64,000 nucleotides of DNA from Stutzerimonas stutzeri (lineage in GTDB: Bacteria > Pseudomonadota > Gammaproteobacteria > Pseudomonadales > Pseudomonadaceae): the NCBI RefSeq assembly GCF_024448695.1, contig NZ_JAMOHY010000006.1, positions 62,001-126,000 of the forward strand, in the 5' to 3' direction. The notes under the pieces were generated by a model. It was not told the origin of the DNA and made no database searches. It worked only from the letters and a program-made list of their open reading frames with translations. Positions 45,806 to 55,992 of the stretch are shown piece by piece. A program made the position numbers and the translations under genes. Positions within the stretch are counted from its first letter, which is position 1; every line of letters begins with the position of its first letter.

Positions 45806-46540
45806 TCACTTGTTGCCGTCTGGCACGAAAACGTAGCCCACGCCCCAGACCGTCTGGATATAGCGCGGCTTGGACGGATCGGGTTCGATCAGGCGGCGCA
45901 GACGCGAGATCTGCACATCGATGGAGCGCTCCAGGGCGTCCCATTCACGACCACGGGCAAGGTTCATCAGCTTGTCGCGGGTCAGGGGTTCACGGGCGTG
46001 CTGCACCAGCGCCTTGAGCACTGCGAACTCACCGGTGGTGAGCATATGCACTTCGTCGCCCTTCTTCAGCTCGCGGGTGCCGAGGAACAGCTCGTAGTCA
46101 CCGAAGGTCACCGTCTCGTCTTCACTGCCCGGTGCGCCCGGCACCTGTGGCGCCTGGCGGCGCAACACGGCACGTATCCGCGCCAACAATTCACGCGGAT
46201 TGAAAGGCTTGGCCAGGTAATCGTCGGCCCCCTGCTCCAGCCCCTGGATACGACTGGCCTCGTCACCCTTGGCGGTAAGCATGATGATCGGAATCTGATT
46301 GCCGCTTTCACGCAGGCGGTGGCAGGCCGACAGGCCGTCCTCACCGGGCATCATCAGGTCCAGTACCACCAGGTGGAACAGCTCGCGGCTGAGCAGACGA
46401 TCCATCTGCTCGGCGCTTTCCACGGTACGGACACGATATCCCTGCTCATCGAGAAAGCGTTCAAGCAAACGCCGCAGACGGGCATCGTCATCGACGATGA
46501 GGATCTTTTCACCTTCGCTGGCTGACGCAGTGCTACTCAT
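45806..46540 (-). CDS. amgR: OmpR-family response regulator AmgR
   Basis: Response regulator (244 aa) paired with AmgS. The receiver domain has the acidic pair in IVDDDARL near 15, phospho-acceptor Asp in [14 protein letters not shown] near 59, and Lys in LTAKGDEA near 110. The C-terminal winged helix reads [21 protein letters not shown] and ends in [11 protein letters not shown]. The ATG at 46540 begins the family-typical protein; the open frame further upstream is not conserved. Divergent from tex. Confidence 0.96.
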   Translation of the reverse strand: MSSTASASEGEKILIVDDDARLRRLLERFLDEQGYRVRTVESAEQMDRLLSRELFHLVVLDLMMPGEDGLSACHRLRESGNQIPIIMLTAKGDEASRIQGLEQGADDYLAKPFNPRELLARIRAVLRRQAPQVPGAPGSEDETVTFGDYELFLGTRELKKGDEVHMLTTGEFAVLKALVQHAREPLTRDKLMNLARGREWDALERSIDVQISRLRRLIEPDPSKPRYIQTVWGVGYVFVPDGNK

Positions 46541-46768
46541 GGAAACTCCCCGATTTATCGACGCCACATTATGCGCTTGCCAATGACAAGGCGATTGGCG
46601 GCCATTGTTAGCAGATTTTGCGGGCCAAGCGCGATGGCGGATAAATTCCGATCCATTACCTGTGCCGCTTTTTCTTTCAGCTTCCAGCCCCAGGCTTCCG
46701 GCTGCCCTTATAATCCCGCCCTTTCGCGCAGGCACGGCCTGCATGGTTTGACTGACCCAGGTAGGTTC

Positions 46769-49081
46769 ATGGACAGCATCAATTCCCGCATTGCCAACGA
46801 ACTGGGCGTGCGCCCGCAACAGGTCGCCGCCGCCGTGGCGCTGCTCGATGAAGGCTCTACCGTGCCCTTCATCGCCCGTTACCGCAAGGAAGTCACCGGC
46901 AGCCTCGACGACACCCAGCTGCGCAACCTCGAAGAACGTCTGCGCTACCTGCGCGAGCTGGACGAGCGCCGCGCCTCGATCCTCTCCAGCATCGAGGAAC
47001 AGGGCAAGCTGACCCCCGAACTTGCCCGCGAGATCAACCTGGCCGAGACCAAGACCCGCCTCGAAGATCTCTACCTGCCGTACAAGCAGAAACGTCGCAC
47101 CAAGGGCCAGATCGCCCTGGAAGCTGGCCTCGGCGAGCTAGCCGATGCGCTCTTCGCCGACCCGACACTGACGCCCGAGACCGAAGCCGCACGCTTCGTC
47201 GATGCCGAGAAGGGCTTCGCCGACACCAAGGCCGTGCTCGAAGGCGCCAAATACATCCTTATGGAGCGCTTCGCCGAAGACGCCAACCTGCTGGCCAAGC
47301 TGCGTGACTTCCTCACCCACAACGCAACGCTCAGCGCCCGCGTGGTGCCGGGCAAGGAAGCCGAAGGCGCCAAGTTCAGCGACTACTTCGAGCATGACGA
47401 GCCGCTCAAGAGCACGCCATCGCACCGTGCGCTGGCGATATTCCGCGGACGCAACGAAGGTGTGCTCAGCGTAAGCCTGAAGGTCGGTGATGAAACCCCG
47501 GGCGCCATGCACCCAGGCGAAGTGATGATCGGCGAGCGCTTCGGCATCGCCAACCAGAACCGCGCTGCCGACAAGTGGCTCGGCGAAGTGGTGCGCTGGA
47601 CCTGGAAGGTGAAGCTCTACACCCACCTGGAAACCGATCTGCTCGGCGAGCTGCGCGACAAGGCCGAGGACGACGCCATCGGTGTGTTCGCCCGCAACAT
47701 GCACGACCTGCTGTTGGCCGCACCGGCCGGTCCACGCGCGACCCTTGGCCTCGATCCGGGCCTGCGTACCGGCTGCAAGGTGGCAGTGGTCGATGCCACG
47801 GGCAAACTGCTGGACACCGCCACCGTCTATCCACACGCACCGCGCAACGATTGGGACGGCACCCTGGCCGTGCTGGCCAGGCTCTGCGCCAAGCACGCAG
47901 TCGACCTGATCGCCATCGGCAACGGCACCGCCAGCCGTGAGAGCGACAGGCTGGCCGCGGACCTGATCAAACAGGTGCCTGGCCTGAAGTTGACCAAGGT
48001 GATGGTCTCCGAGGCCGGCGCCTCGGTGTATTCTGCCTCGGAGCTCGCAGCCAAGGAATTCCCGGATCTGGACGTTTCGATCCGCGGCGCCGTATCCATC
48101 GCCCGTCGCCTGCAGGACCCGCTGGCCGAGCTGGTGAAGATCGATCCGAAGGCCATTGGCGTCGGCCAGTACCAGCACGACGTTTCCCAGCTCAAGCTGG
48201 CGCGCTCGCTGGATGCCGTAGTCGAGGATTGCGTGAACGCCGTGGGCGTCGACGTCAACACGGCCTCGGTAGCGCTGCTGGCGCGTATCTCCGGCCTGAA
48301 CACCACCCTGGCGCAAAACATCGTTGCCTACCGCGACGCCAACGGCGCATTCAAGGCCCGTAGCGAGCTGAAGAAGGTGCCGCGCCTGGGCGACAAAACC
48401 TTCGAGCAGGCCGCCGGCTTCCTGCGCGTGATGAATGGCAGCAACCCACTGGACGCCTCGGCTGTCCACCCGGAGACCTACCCGCTGGTCAAACGCATTG
48501 CCCAGGACACCGGTCGCGATATCCGCTCGCTGATCGGCGATTCGACCTTCCTCAAGCGCCTCGATCCCAAGCAGTTCACCGATGAGAGCTTCGGCCTGGT
48601 GACCGTCAGCGACATTCTGCAGGAACTGGAAAAGCCAGGCCGCGACCCGCGCCCCGAGTTCAAGACTGCCGAATTCCAGGACGGTGTGGAAAAGCTCAGC
48701 GACCTGACACCGGGCATGGTGCTCGAAGGCGTGGTGACCAACGTGACCAACTTCGGCGCGTTCGTCGACATCGGCGTGCATCAGGATGGCCTGGTGCATA
48801 TCAGCGCACTGTCGGAGAAGTTCGTCAAAGATCCCTACGAAGTGGTCAAGGCGGGTGACATCGTCAAGGTCAAGGTCATGGAAGTGGACATCCCGCGCCA
48901 GCGCGTCGGCCTGTCCATGCGCATGAGCGACACGCCCGGCGAGAAGGCCGAAGGCCCTCGCGGCGGCAAGCCACGCGGCAATGCACCGCGCAGCGAACGT
49001 CATGCGCCACAGGAAAAGCCCGCGCCGGCCAACAATGCCATGGCGGCGCTGTTTGCCAATGCCAAGAACCTGAGGAAGTGA
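46769..49081 (+). CDS. tex: Tex, S1-domain transcription accessory protein
   Basis: Nucleic-acid-binding protein of 770 residues, implicated in transcription and RNA metabolism. Tex N-terminal helical region ([19 protein letters not shown] onward), YqgF-like nuclease-fold domain near 320-440 with [15 protein letters not shown], helix-hairpin-helix region near 500-560, and a C-terminal S1 domain near 645-715 ([20 protein letters not shown] in part). A basic, proline-rich tail follows. The ATG at 46769 follows GTAGG weakly; the family start agrees. Confidence 0.96.
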   Translation: MDSINSRIANELGVRPQQVAAAVALLDEGSTVPFIARYRKEVTGSLDDTQLRNLEERLRYLRELDERRASILSSIEEQGKLTPELAREINLAETKTRLEDLYLPYKQKRRTKGQIALEAGLGELADALFADPTLTPETEAARFVDAEKGFADTKAVLEGAKYILMERFAEDANLLAKLRDFLTHNATLSARVVPGKEAEGAKFSDYFEHDEPLKSTPSHRALAIFRGRNEGVLSVSLKVGDETPGAMHPGEVMIGERFGIANQNRAADKWLGEVVRWTWKVKLYTHLETDLLGELRDKAEDDAIGVFARNMHDLLLAAPAGPRATLGLDPGLRTGCKVAVVDATGKLLDTATVYPHAPRNDWDGTLAVLARLCAKHAVDLIAIGNGTASRESDRLAADLIKQVPGLKLTKVMVSEAGASVYSASELAAKEFPDLDVSIRGAVSIARRLQDPLAELVKIDPKAIGVGQYQHDVSQLKLARSLDAVVEDCVNAVGVDVNTASVALLARISGLNTTLAQNIVAYRDANGAFKARSELKKVPRLGDKTFEQAAGFLRVMNGSNPLDASAVHPETYPLVKRIAQDTGRDIRSLIGDSTFLKRLDPKQFTDESFGLVTVSDILQELEKPGRDPRPEFKTAEFQDGVEKLSDLTPGMVLEGVVTNVTNFGAFVDIGVHQDGLVHISALSEKFVKDPYEVVKAGDIVKVKVMEVDIPRQRVGLSMRMSDTPGEKAEGPRGGKPRGNAPRSERHAPQEKPAPANNAMAALFANAKNLRK

Positions 49082-49083
49082 AG

Positions 49084-49473
49084 ATGAGTATTCAAGTCGA
49101 GGCGGCGGGCAATTCCAGCGCCTTCGCACGCCTGCTCGGCCTGGAGATTCACCGCGTCGAGCATGGCGAGGCCGTTCTCGGTCTGACCATGCACGACGGG
49201 CTGCGCAACCTGCACGGCAAGCTGCATGGCGGCGCGCTGTTCTCGCTGATCGATACCGCCATGGGCCAGGCCAGCCACAGCCTCAACGGCGGTCTGCCGA
49301 ACAGCGTGACCCTGGAATGCAAGGTCAACTACATTCGCCCGGTGACCGAAGGCGAACTGCTGTGCCGGGCCTGGGTCGTGCATGGCGGGCGTCGCACCCA
49401 GGTGCTCGAAGCTGAGGTTCATCAAGGCGACAAACTGATCGCCAAGGCACAGTCGACCTTTGCCTGCCTGTAA
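49084..49473 (+). CDS. PaaI-type hotdog thioesterase
   Basis: A 129-residue thioesterase. The active-site stretch is NLHGKLHGGALFSLIDTAMG, and the strand NSVTLECKVNYIRPV completes the fold. GAGGAAG precedes the ATG at 49084, just three bases after the tex stop; a GTG at 49078 overlapping tex is possible. It is probably co-transcribed with tex, as in other pseudomonads. Substrate unknown. Confidence 0.9.
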   Translation: MSIQVEAAGNSSAFARLLGLEIHRVEHGEAVLGLTMHDGLRNLHGKLHGGALFSLIDTAMGQASHSLNGGLPNSVTLECKVNYIRPVTEGELLCRAWVVHGGRRTQVLEAEVHQGDKLIAKAQSTFACL

Positions 49474-49583
49474 GCGACAAACCGCAAGCGAAAGCCGTGC
49501 ATGCTTCTTCTTGATGCCTGCAGCTTGAAGCTTGCCGCTCCCCGCCCCATATTGGGCCGACTGATGCGTGAAGGAACCCGAAC

Positions 49584-51167
49584 TTGAGCGATTTCTCCCA
49601 CCGCCTGGCGTTGCTGGCCGAGCCCCCGAACCTTTCGCTGCTCGCCCAATGCCTGCACGGAATCGAGCGTGAATGCCTGCGTATCGACAGCCGCGGCAAG
49701 CTGGCGCTGACGCCGCACCCGCAGGCACTTGGGTCGGCACTGACCCACCCGAAGATCACCACCGATTATTCCGAGGCGCTGCTGGAGTTCATTACCGGCA
49801 CCGAAACCGATCCGCAGCAGACGCTGGCCGAGCTGGACAGGATTCATCGTTATACCTACAGCAAGCTGGGTGATGAGTTTCTCTGGAGCCCCTCGATGCC
49901 GGGTCCTCTGCCCGAAGAGGCAGAGATTCCCATTGCCGAATACGGCAGCTCGAATATCGGTCGGCTCAAGTATGTCTATCGCCAGGGTCTGGCGCTGCGC
50001 TACGGCAAGACCATGCAGTGCATCGCCGGCATCCATTACAACTTCTCGCTGCCCGAAGCGCTGTGGTCGCTGCTGCAGACCGACGACGGCGACCCGCGCA
50101 GCCGACAGGACTACCAGTCTTCGCGTTATATCGCGCTGATTCGCAACTTCCGCCGCTACAGCTGGCTGCTGATGTACCTGTTCGGCGCTTCCCCGGCACT
50201 GGATGCCAGCTTCATGCGCGGGCGTTCGCACCAACTCGAACAGTTGGACGAAGACACCCTCTACCTGCCCTGGGCCACCAGCCTGCGCATGAGCGACCTG
50301 GGCTACCAGAGCAACGCCCAGGCCGGCCTGACGCCCTGCTACGACAATCTGTCCAGTTATACCGACAGCCTGCACAAGGCCGTGTCGACGCCGTATCCGG
50401 CCTATGCCGCGATGGGCACCCGGGACGCCGACGGCAACTGGCTGCAGCTCAACACCAATGTCCTGCAGATCGAAAACGAGTACTACTCCAACATCCGCCC
50501 CAAGCGCGTCACCGAAACGGGCGAACGTCCGCTGCAGGCGCTGCGCGCTCGTGGCATCCAGTACATCGAAGTCCGCTGCCTGGATATCAATCCTTTCCTG
50601 CCGCTGGGCATCGACCTTGCAGAAGCGCGCTTTCTGGATGCCTTCTTGCTCTTCTGCGCATTGGAGGAAAGCCCCTGCCTGGCCGCAGGCGAGTGCAGCG
50701 CCAGCAGCGACAACTTCCTGAAGGTGGTTAACGAAGGGCGCAAGCCGGGTCTTGAATTGCAACGTTGTGGCGAGCAGATAGGGCTGCAGACATGGGCAGA
50801 AGAGCTGCTCGACAGGATCGGCCAGGTCGCCGCGCTGCTGGACCGCAGCCATGGCGGTGATGCGCACGTCCAGGCACTGGTGGAGCAACAGGCCAAGGTA
50901 GCCGACAGCCGTCTGACACCCTCCGCGCGCTTACTCGACGAGCTCAAACGCAGCGGGGAAAGTTTCAGCCAGTTCGCCCTGCGCCAGACTCAAGCCCATG
51001 CCGAGTTTTTTCACAGCCAGCCGCTGAGCGCTACCGAGCTAGCCTGGTTCGAAACTGCTGCGAAAAAATCGCTCAACGAACAGGCCGAGCTGGAGGCTCA
51101 GCAGGAACTGGATTTCGACCAGTTCGTTGCGGCCTATCAGGCGAGCCTGCTGGCCATCGGCAGCTGA
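49584..51167 (+). CDS. gshA: Glutamate-cysteine ligase, first enzyme of glutathione synthesis
   Basis: Forms gamma-glutamylcysteine with ATP. The 527-residue product fits the proteobacterial GshA type: [10 protein letters not shown] near 28-37, [15 protein letters not shown] near 65, [20 protein letters not shown] near 116-135, and [15 protein letters not shown] near 330. It starts with TTG at 49584; AAGGA eight bases upstream decides this. The weak start may limit expression. Confidence 0.96.
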   Translation: MSDFSHRLALLAEPPNLSLLAQCLHGIERECLRIDSRGKLALTPHPQALGSALTHPKITTDYSEALLEFITGTETDPQQTLAELDRIHRYTYSKLGDEFLWSPSMPGPLPEEAEIPIAEYGSSNIGRLKYVYRQGLALRYGKTMQCIAGIHYNFSLPEALWSLLQTDDGDPRSRQDYQSSRYIALIRNFRRYSWLLMYLFGASPALDASFMRGRSHQLEQLDEDTLYLPWATSLRMSDLGYQSNAQAGLTPCYDNLSSYTDSLHKAVSTPYPAYAAMGTRDADGNWLQLNTNVLQIENEYYSNIRPKRVTETGERPLQALRARGIQYIEVRCLDINPFLPLGIDLAEARFLDAFLLFCALEESPCLAAGECSASSDNFLKVVNEGRKPGLELQRCGEQIGLQTWAEELLDRIGQVAALLDRSHGGDAHVQALVEQQAKVADSRLTPSARLLDELKRSGESFSQFALRQTQAHAEFFHSQPLSATELAWFETAAKKSLNEQAELEAQQELDFDQFVAAYQASLLAIGS

Positions 51168-51180
51168 GCGCGGCAGACGC

Positions 51181-51206
51181 GTAGGGCCGAATAAATTCGG
51201 TCCTAC
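51181..51206. repeat. 26-bp palindrome between convergent gshA and argA
   Basis: GTAGGGCCGAAT, AA, ATTCGGTCCTAC: 12-bp arms with one mismatch. It shares the CCGAAT/ATTCGG core with the shorter palindrome at 59410. It is placed between two convergent genes where it may act as a two-way terminator; T-run TTTTT follows at about 51219 on the plus strand. Confidence 0.7.
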
Positions 51207-51228
51207 AGCCTGCAGCGTTTTTATCGTC

Positions 51229-52527
51229 TTACAACTTCTTCTCGAACACCTTGGATTGGCGCTGGAAGTTGTACAGCGAGGCTCGCGCCGCTGGCAAACG
51301 TTCGACGCCGCTGGGCTCGAAGCCGCGCTCGCGGAACCAGTGGGCAGTGCGTGTGGTGAGCACGAAGAGCGTCTTCAGCCCCAGCTTGCGCGCACGCGCT
51401 TCGATACGTTCGAGCAACTCGTCGCCGCGACCTCCGTGGCGATATTCGGGGTTGACCGCCAGGCAGGCCAGCTCACCCCAATCCGAATCGGGGATGGGAT
51501 ACAGCGCGGCGCAGGCGATGATCAGCCCGTCGCGCTCGACGATGCTGAATTGCTCGACCTCGCGCTCCAGCACATCCCGCGAACGACGCACCAGAATGCC
51601 CTGCTCTTCCAGAGGCGTGATCAGGTCTATCAGCCCACCCACATCCTCAATGGTCGCTTCGCGCAGCTGCTCGAACTGCTCCTGGGAGACCATGGTGCCG
51701 GCGCCATTGCGGGTGAACAGCTCATTGAGCAACGCACCGTCATCGGCATAGCTGACCAGATGGCTGCGCCGTACCCCGCCGCGGCAGGCCTGTGCGGCGG
51801 CATCCAGCAGTTCGGCCTGATAATCGCCACCCAAACGCCCGACATGGGCGGGGATCTGCGGCGGGCGCAACTCACGCACCAGATTGCCGTTCTCATCCAG
51901 CAAGCCGCGCTCGGCACCGTAGAGGACCAGCTTGTCGGCCTGCAGGTCGATGGCGGCGCGAGTGGCAACGTCTTCACAGGACAGGTTGAAGATTTCCCCG
52001 GTTGGCGAGTAGCCCAGCGGCGAAAGCAGCACGATGGTGCGCTCGTCCAGCAGGCGACCGATGCCTTTGCGGTCGATGCGTCGCACCTCGCCGGTGTGCT
52101 GGTAATCGACCCCCTCGACCACGCCGATGGGCCGTGCAGTGACGAAGTTGCCGCTGGCCACGCGCAGCCGTGCGCCCTGCATGGGCGAGGCAGCCATATC
52201 CATCGACAACCGTGCTTCGAGCGCGATGCGCACATGTCCGACGGCATCTATCACGCATTCCAGGGCGGCGGAATCGGTAATCCGCAGGCCCCGATGAACA
52301 TGCGGTTCGATGCCGCGGGTGGCCAGTCGCGTCTCGATCTGCGGGCGCGAGCCAAACCCCAGTACCAGACGCACACCAAGGCTGTGCAACAGCACCAGGT
52401 CATGGACGATGTTGGCGAAATTGGGATGTTCCAGGCCGTCGCCCGGCAACATGACCACGAAAGTGCGGTCACGGTGCGCGTTGATATAAGGCGAGGAGTC
52501 GCGAAGCCAGGTGACGTAGTCGTGCAT
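51229..52527 (-). CDS. argA: Amino-acid N-acetyltransferase ArgA
   Basis: Makes N-acetylglutamate, the first arginine intermediate, using acetyl-CoA. The 432-residue protein has an N-terminal amino-acid-kinase-like domain (about 1-290, arginine feedback site; VLGFGSRPQIETRL near 55) and a C-terminal GNAT domain (about 290-432, with EYRHGGRGDELLERIEA for CoA binding). The start ATG lies 90 bp downstream of argE on the same strand. Confidence 0.96.
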   Translation of the reverse strand: MHDYVTWLRDSSPYINAHRDRTFVVMLPGDGLEHPNFANIVHDLVLLHSLGVRLVLGFGSRPQIETRLATRGIEPHVHRGLRITDSAALECVIDAVGHVRIALEARLSMDMAASPMQGARLRVASGNFVTARPIGVVEGVDYQHTGEVRRIDRKGIGRLLDERTIVLLSPLGYSPTGEIFNLSCEDVATRAAIDLQADKLVLYGAERGLLDENGNLVRELRPPQIPAHVGRLGGDYQAELLDAAAQACRGGVRRSHLVSYADDGALLNELFTRNGAGTMVSQEQFEQLREATIEDVGGLIDLITPLEEQGILVRRSRDVLEREVEQFSIVERDGLIIACAALYPIPDSDWGELACLAVNPEYRHGGRGDELLERIEARARKLGLKTLFVLTTRTAHWFRERGFEPSGVERLPAARASLYNFQRQSKVFEKKL

Positions 52528-52617
52528 TGCAGAAGCCTTCGGGTAGCAGCTTTTTTGATCCGGGAGCCGGGTTGGGTTCGAGGGATTGCGGAGCAGATTT
52601 CCTAGCGGAATCTGCCC

Positions 52618-53775
52618 CTATCCTCGGCTCGCCGGCTGCAGGCAATAGTGATCGATCATGCTGCGCAACAGCCTCACGGTGGGTTCGATACGGGCCAGAT
52701 CAAGGTATTCGTCCGGCTGATGCGCACAGGCGATGTCGCCCGGGCCGAGAACGATGGTCTCGCAGCCAAGCTGCTGAAGATAAGGCGCTTCGGTAGCGAA
52801 CGCCACTGCTTCGGCCACATGCCCGGTCAGGCGTTCGGCGAGCGTAACCAGCTCGCCCCCTGCGGCCTGCTCGAAGGCTGGCACGCTGGGGAACAGCGGC
52901 GCCAGCTCGATCTGCACCTGATGCAGCTCGGCCAGCGGCTGCAAACGTTGGCGAATGGCAGCGCGCAGCTGCTCGGGCTCCATGCCGGGTAGCGGACGCA
53001 GGTCAAACTCCAGCGCACACTGGCCGCAGATACGGTTGGGGTTGTCGCCGCCATGAATACAGCCGAGATTGAGTGTCGGCACGGAAACGTCAAACAGCGG
53101 GTTGTTGTATTCACGCTGCCATTGCTGGCGCAGCGTCAGCAGCTCGCCCATGGCTGCGTGCATCGCTTCCAGCGCGTTATGACCGTATGCGGGGTTGGAT
53201 GAATGGCCACTCTGCCCCTGGATACTGATGCCCTCCATCATGATGCCCTTGTGCAGTCGCACCGGGCGCAAACCAGTGGGTTCGCCGATCACTGCGGCGC
53301 GCCCCAGCGGTCGACCGGCTTCGGCCAGCGCACGGGCGCCGGACATGGAGCTTTCCTCGTCGCAGGTGGCCAGAATCAGCAGCGGCTGCCTGAACGGCTG
53401 GTCGAGCAGCGGCAGCACCGCTTCGATAACCAGGGCGAAGAAGCCTTTCATGTCGCAGCTGCCCAGGCCGTACCAGCGGTCGTCCGCTTCGCGCAATTGC
53501 AACGGGTCGGACTTCCACAGCTCGGCGTCGAAGGGCACAGTGTCGCTGTGCCCGGCCAGCACCAGCCCGCCGGGACCGCTGCCGTAGCTGGCGAGCAGAT
53601 TGAACTTGCCGGGCGCAATTTCCTGCGTCTCGCAGGCAAACCCCAATTCGCCAAGCCAGGCCGCCAGCAGCTCGATCACCGGGCGATTGCTCTGATCCCA
53701 GCTAGGCTGGGTACAGCTGACCGAGGGCGCTGCGACGAGCGCTGCAAACTGTTCCTTGAGCGAGGGAATGGGCAC
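52618..53775 (-). CDS. argE: Acetylornithine deacetylase ArgE
   Basis: Zinc hydrolase (385 aa) of the M20 family that removes the acetyl group from N-acetylornithine. Metal site GHSDTVPFDAELW near 77-89, WYGLGSCDMKGF near 105-116 and the catalytic ATCDEESSMSGAR near 138-150 are present, with the dimerisation lid domain in the middle. It is upstream of argA in the same direction, so both arginine genes may be expressed together. Confidence 0.95.
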   Translation of the reverse strand: MPIPSLKEQFAALVAAPSVSCTQPSWDQSNRPVIELLAAWLGELGFACETQEIAPGKFNLLASYGSGPGGLVLAGHSDTVPFDAELWKSDPLQLREADDRWYGLGSCDMKGFFALVIEAVLPLLDQPFRQPLLILATCDEESSMSGARALAEAGRPLGRAAVIGEPTGLRPVRLHKGIMMEGISIQGQSGHSSNPAYGHNALEAMHAAMGELLTLRQQWQREYNNPLFDVSVPTLNLGCIHGGDNPNRICGQCALEFDLRPLPGMEPEQLRAAIRQRLQPLAELHQVQIELAPLFPSVPAFEQAAGGELVTLAERLTGHVAEAVAFATEAPYLQQLGCETIVLGPGDIACAHQPDEYLDLARIEPTVRLLRSMIDHYCLQPASRG

Positions 53776-53848
53776 CGGCTACCTCCGTGATGCAATCGGA
53801 CAGAATGCGCAGTGAAACATGAAACGCATCGCGCCGGGACCCACAAAC

Positions 53849-53876
53849 AAAAACGCCCCGTCAGATCGACGGGGCG
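53849..53876 (-). terminator. Rho-independent terminator of the phosphate transporter gene
   Basis: CGCCCCGTC, loop AGATC, GACGGGGCG. On the minus strand it is followed by TTTTTGTTTG, 25 bp after the pit stop and before argE. Confidence 0.88.
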
Positions 53877-53900
53877 CTTCGCATCGGTGACCTGCAGCCG

Positions 53901-55166
53901 TCAGATGAAAATAGCGCGCAGGATCAGGAAGAACACGATAGCCAGGCCCGCACCGACCGGCAGCGTGACCAGCCAGGACATGAAGATCTTGCCAATCACA
54001 CCCAAATTCAGCGCGCCGATACCACGGGCGATTCCCACCCCGAGCACAGCGCCGACCAGCGTATGCGTGGTGGAAACCGGTAGGCCGATGGCCGATGCAC
54101 TGACCACCGTGGTGGCGGTGGCCAGTTCGGCAGCAAAACCGCGGCTTGGCGTCAGCTCGGTGATCTGCTTGCCGATGGTGGCGATCACCTTGTACCCGTA
54201 GGTGGCCAGGCCGATAACGATGCCGACCGCACCCAGCAGCAGGATCCAGCCCGGTACAAGCGACTTCTCTCCGGCAACGGCTTCACCGCCACTCTGGATG
54301 ACACCGACGATGGCCGCCAGCGGGCCTACTGCGTTGGCAACATCGTTCGAGCCATGGGCAAAGGCCATGGAGCAGGCGGTGAAGATCATCAGCACAGCGA
54401 AGACCTTCTCTACGCTGGCGAAGTGGAAGCTCTTGTCCGCCTCGACATCGACCTGGATACGGCTGAGCAACGCGATGCCGAGCAGCATGACCAGCGCACC
54501 GATGGCAAGGGCGAGCAGCAGGCCCTCGCCCCCGCTGAGGTTCAGGCCGACGTGCTTGAGCCCCTTGGTTACCGTCATCAGGGAAATCATGAAACCGGTA
54601 ACGAACATGTACAGCGGAACGAAGCGCTTGGCATTGCGGAACGGGTCATCGGTGTCGATGATCAGTCGCTGCACGCTTATGAACAGACCGAAGGCAATGG
54701 TGCCGGAGAGCATGGGCGAGACAACCCAGCTGGCAACGATCGGACCGACCCCTCCCCAGTTGACCGCATCCACGGAAACGCCCACGGCTGCGAAACCGAT
54801 CACCGCGCCGACGATGGAGTGGGTGGTAGAGACCGGCCAGCCCTTGATTGACGCGATCAGCAGCCAGGTGCCGGCGGCCAGCAGAGCGGACATCATCCCC
54901 AGCACCATCAGGTCGGGGGTAATCATCGAGGCGTCAACAATGCCGCTCTTGATGGTTTCGGTCACTTCGCCGCCGGCCAGGTACGCGCCGCAGAACTCGA
55001 AGACCATGGCGATCAGGATCGCCTGTTTGATAGTCAGCGCACGCGAGCCCACCGAGGTGCCCATGGCGTTGGCCACGTCATTGGCGCCGACGCCCCAGGC
55101 CATGAAAAAACCGAACAGGCAGGCGAGCACCAGGAGTACGAGGCCGTAATCCGCGATAAATGACAT
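53901..55166 (-). CDS. pit: PiT-family inorganic phosphate transporter
   Basis: Low-affinity phosphate/metal-phosphate symporter in the inner membrane (421 aa, about 10-11 helices). It has the duplicated PiT signature GANDVANAMGTSVGSRAL near 26-43 and GSNDVANAVGPLAAIVG near 265-281, and the paired VSTTHSIVGA and VSTTHTLVGA motifs. It follows the DUF47 gene by 38 bp, a standard two-gene unit in which the DUF47 protein modulates the carrier. Confidence 0.95.
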   Translation of the reverse strand: MSFIADYGLVLLVLACLFGFFMAWGVGANDVANAMGTSVGSRALTIKQAILIAMVFEFCGAYLAGGEVTETIKSGIVDASMITPDLMVLGMMSALLAAGTWLLIASIKGWPVSTTHSIVGAVIGFAAVGVSVDAVNWGGVGPIVASWVVSPMLSGTIAFGLFISVQRLIIDTDDPFRNAKRFVPLYMFVTGFMISLMTVTKGLKHVGLNLSGGEGLLLALAIGALVMLLGIALLSRIQVDVEADKSFHFASVEKVFAVLMIFTACSMAFAHGSNDVANAVGPLAAIVGVIQSGGEAVAGEKSLVPGWILLLGAVGIVIGLATYGYKVIATIGKQITELTPSRGFAAELATATTVVSASAIGLPVSTTHTLVGAVLGVGIARGIGALNLGVIGKIFMSWLVTLPVGAGLAIVFFLILRAIFI

Positions 55167-55204
55167 AAAAATTACCTGTTGAACCCAGAAAGGACGCTGG
55201 CGCC

Positions 55205-55882
55205 TTAGCGCGCCAGCAGTTGTTCCAGTCGATTACCGACGCGCTCGGCACGGTCGGCCACATCACCAATCCATTCGATGATCTTGTAGAGGAAAATGAC
55301 GTCCACCGGTGGCAATTCGCGCTCCAGCTTGAACAGCTCGCGACGCACCTTGATCTGCATGCGATCGGTTTCGCGCTCGATCTCTTCGAGTTCTTCGACC
55401 ATGCCTTCGACAAGGGTGGCCTCACGTCCGCTGAAACCGGTTTCCAGCAGCGAATCAAGCTCCTTGAGGGCCTTGAGGGCCTGTGCACTAGCATCGACAC
55501 AGCGCTGTACGTAGGCCAGCATCAGCGGCTGCAGCTGCTCCGGAATCGTCATGCAGCGGCCCAGCATCAGGCCGGCGATGTCCTTGGCGCGGTTGGCGAT
55601 CTTGTCCTGTACACTCAGCAACTCCAGCAGATCGGAGCGCGGGACCGGCAGGAACAGGCTCTTGGGCAGATGCTGGCGAACGCTCTTCTTGAGCTTGTCG
55701 GCCTCGTTTTCCAGGCGCGCCATCTCTTTCTGGATCTGCTCGACCCGCTCCCAGTCTTCTTCCGTGATCGCCTGAAACAGGGGCACCAGGTTGGCGGCAC
55801 ATTCATGGGACTTGGCCATGTGCTGCTGCATCGGGCCGATGGGCGAGCGCCCGAACAGGCTGACGAATGGATTGATTGGCAT
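55205..55882 (-). CDS. DUF47/TIGR00153 phosphate-transport accessory protein
   Basis: A 225-residue PhoU-like helical protein (MPINPFVSLFGRSPIGPMQQ at the start, long amphipathic helices with EELEEIERETDRMQIKVRR near the end). The family controls or assists PiT carriers. The ATG at 55882 is used; the open frame upstream to 55981 is not conserved. It shares an upstream region of about 110 bp with the divergent CYTH-CHAD gene, linking phosphate import and polyphosphate-related functions. Confidence 0.92.
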   Translation of the reverse strand: MPINPFVSLFGRSPIGPMQQHMAKSHECAANLVPLFQAITEEDWERVEQIQKEMARLENEADKLKKSVRQHLPKSLFLPVPRSDLLELLSVQDKIANRAKDIAGLMLGRCMTIPEQLQPLMLAYVQRCVDASAQALKALKELDSLLETGFSGREATLVEGMVEELEEIERETDRMQIKVRRELFKLERELPPVDVIFLYKIIEWIGDVADRAERVGNRLEQLLAR

Positions 55883-55992
55883 AGGGAATACCCCGGCTTC
55901 AGAAGGCGGCAAGTATACGGACAGGCTATCGCGCCTGCTACCGTATGCCATCAAGCTGTAACACAAACTTGCTATAGGCATTGATCGGCATC

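Noticed and set aside
47138-49129. A 663-codon open frame antisense to tex
   Set aside because: Long antisense frames are expected in high-GC DNA. The translation is compositionally odd and matches no family, and the sense strand encodes an unmistakable Tex protein.
52590-52612. Hairpin between argE and argA as a terminator
   Set aside because: GCAGATT/AATCTGC pairs, but no T-tract follows in the direction of transcription, so it is not supported as a terminator.
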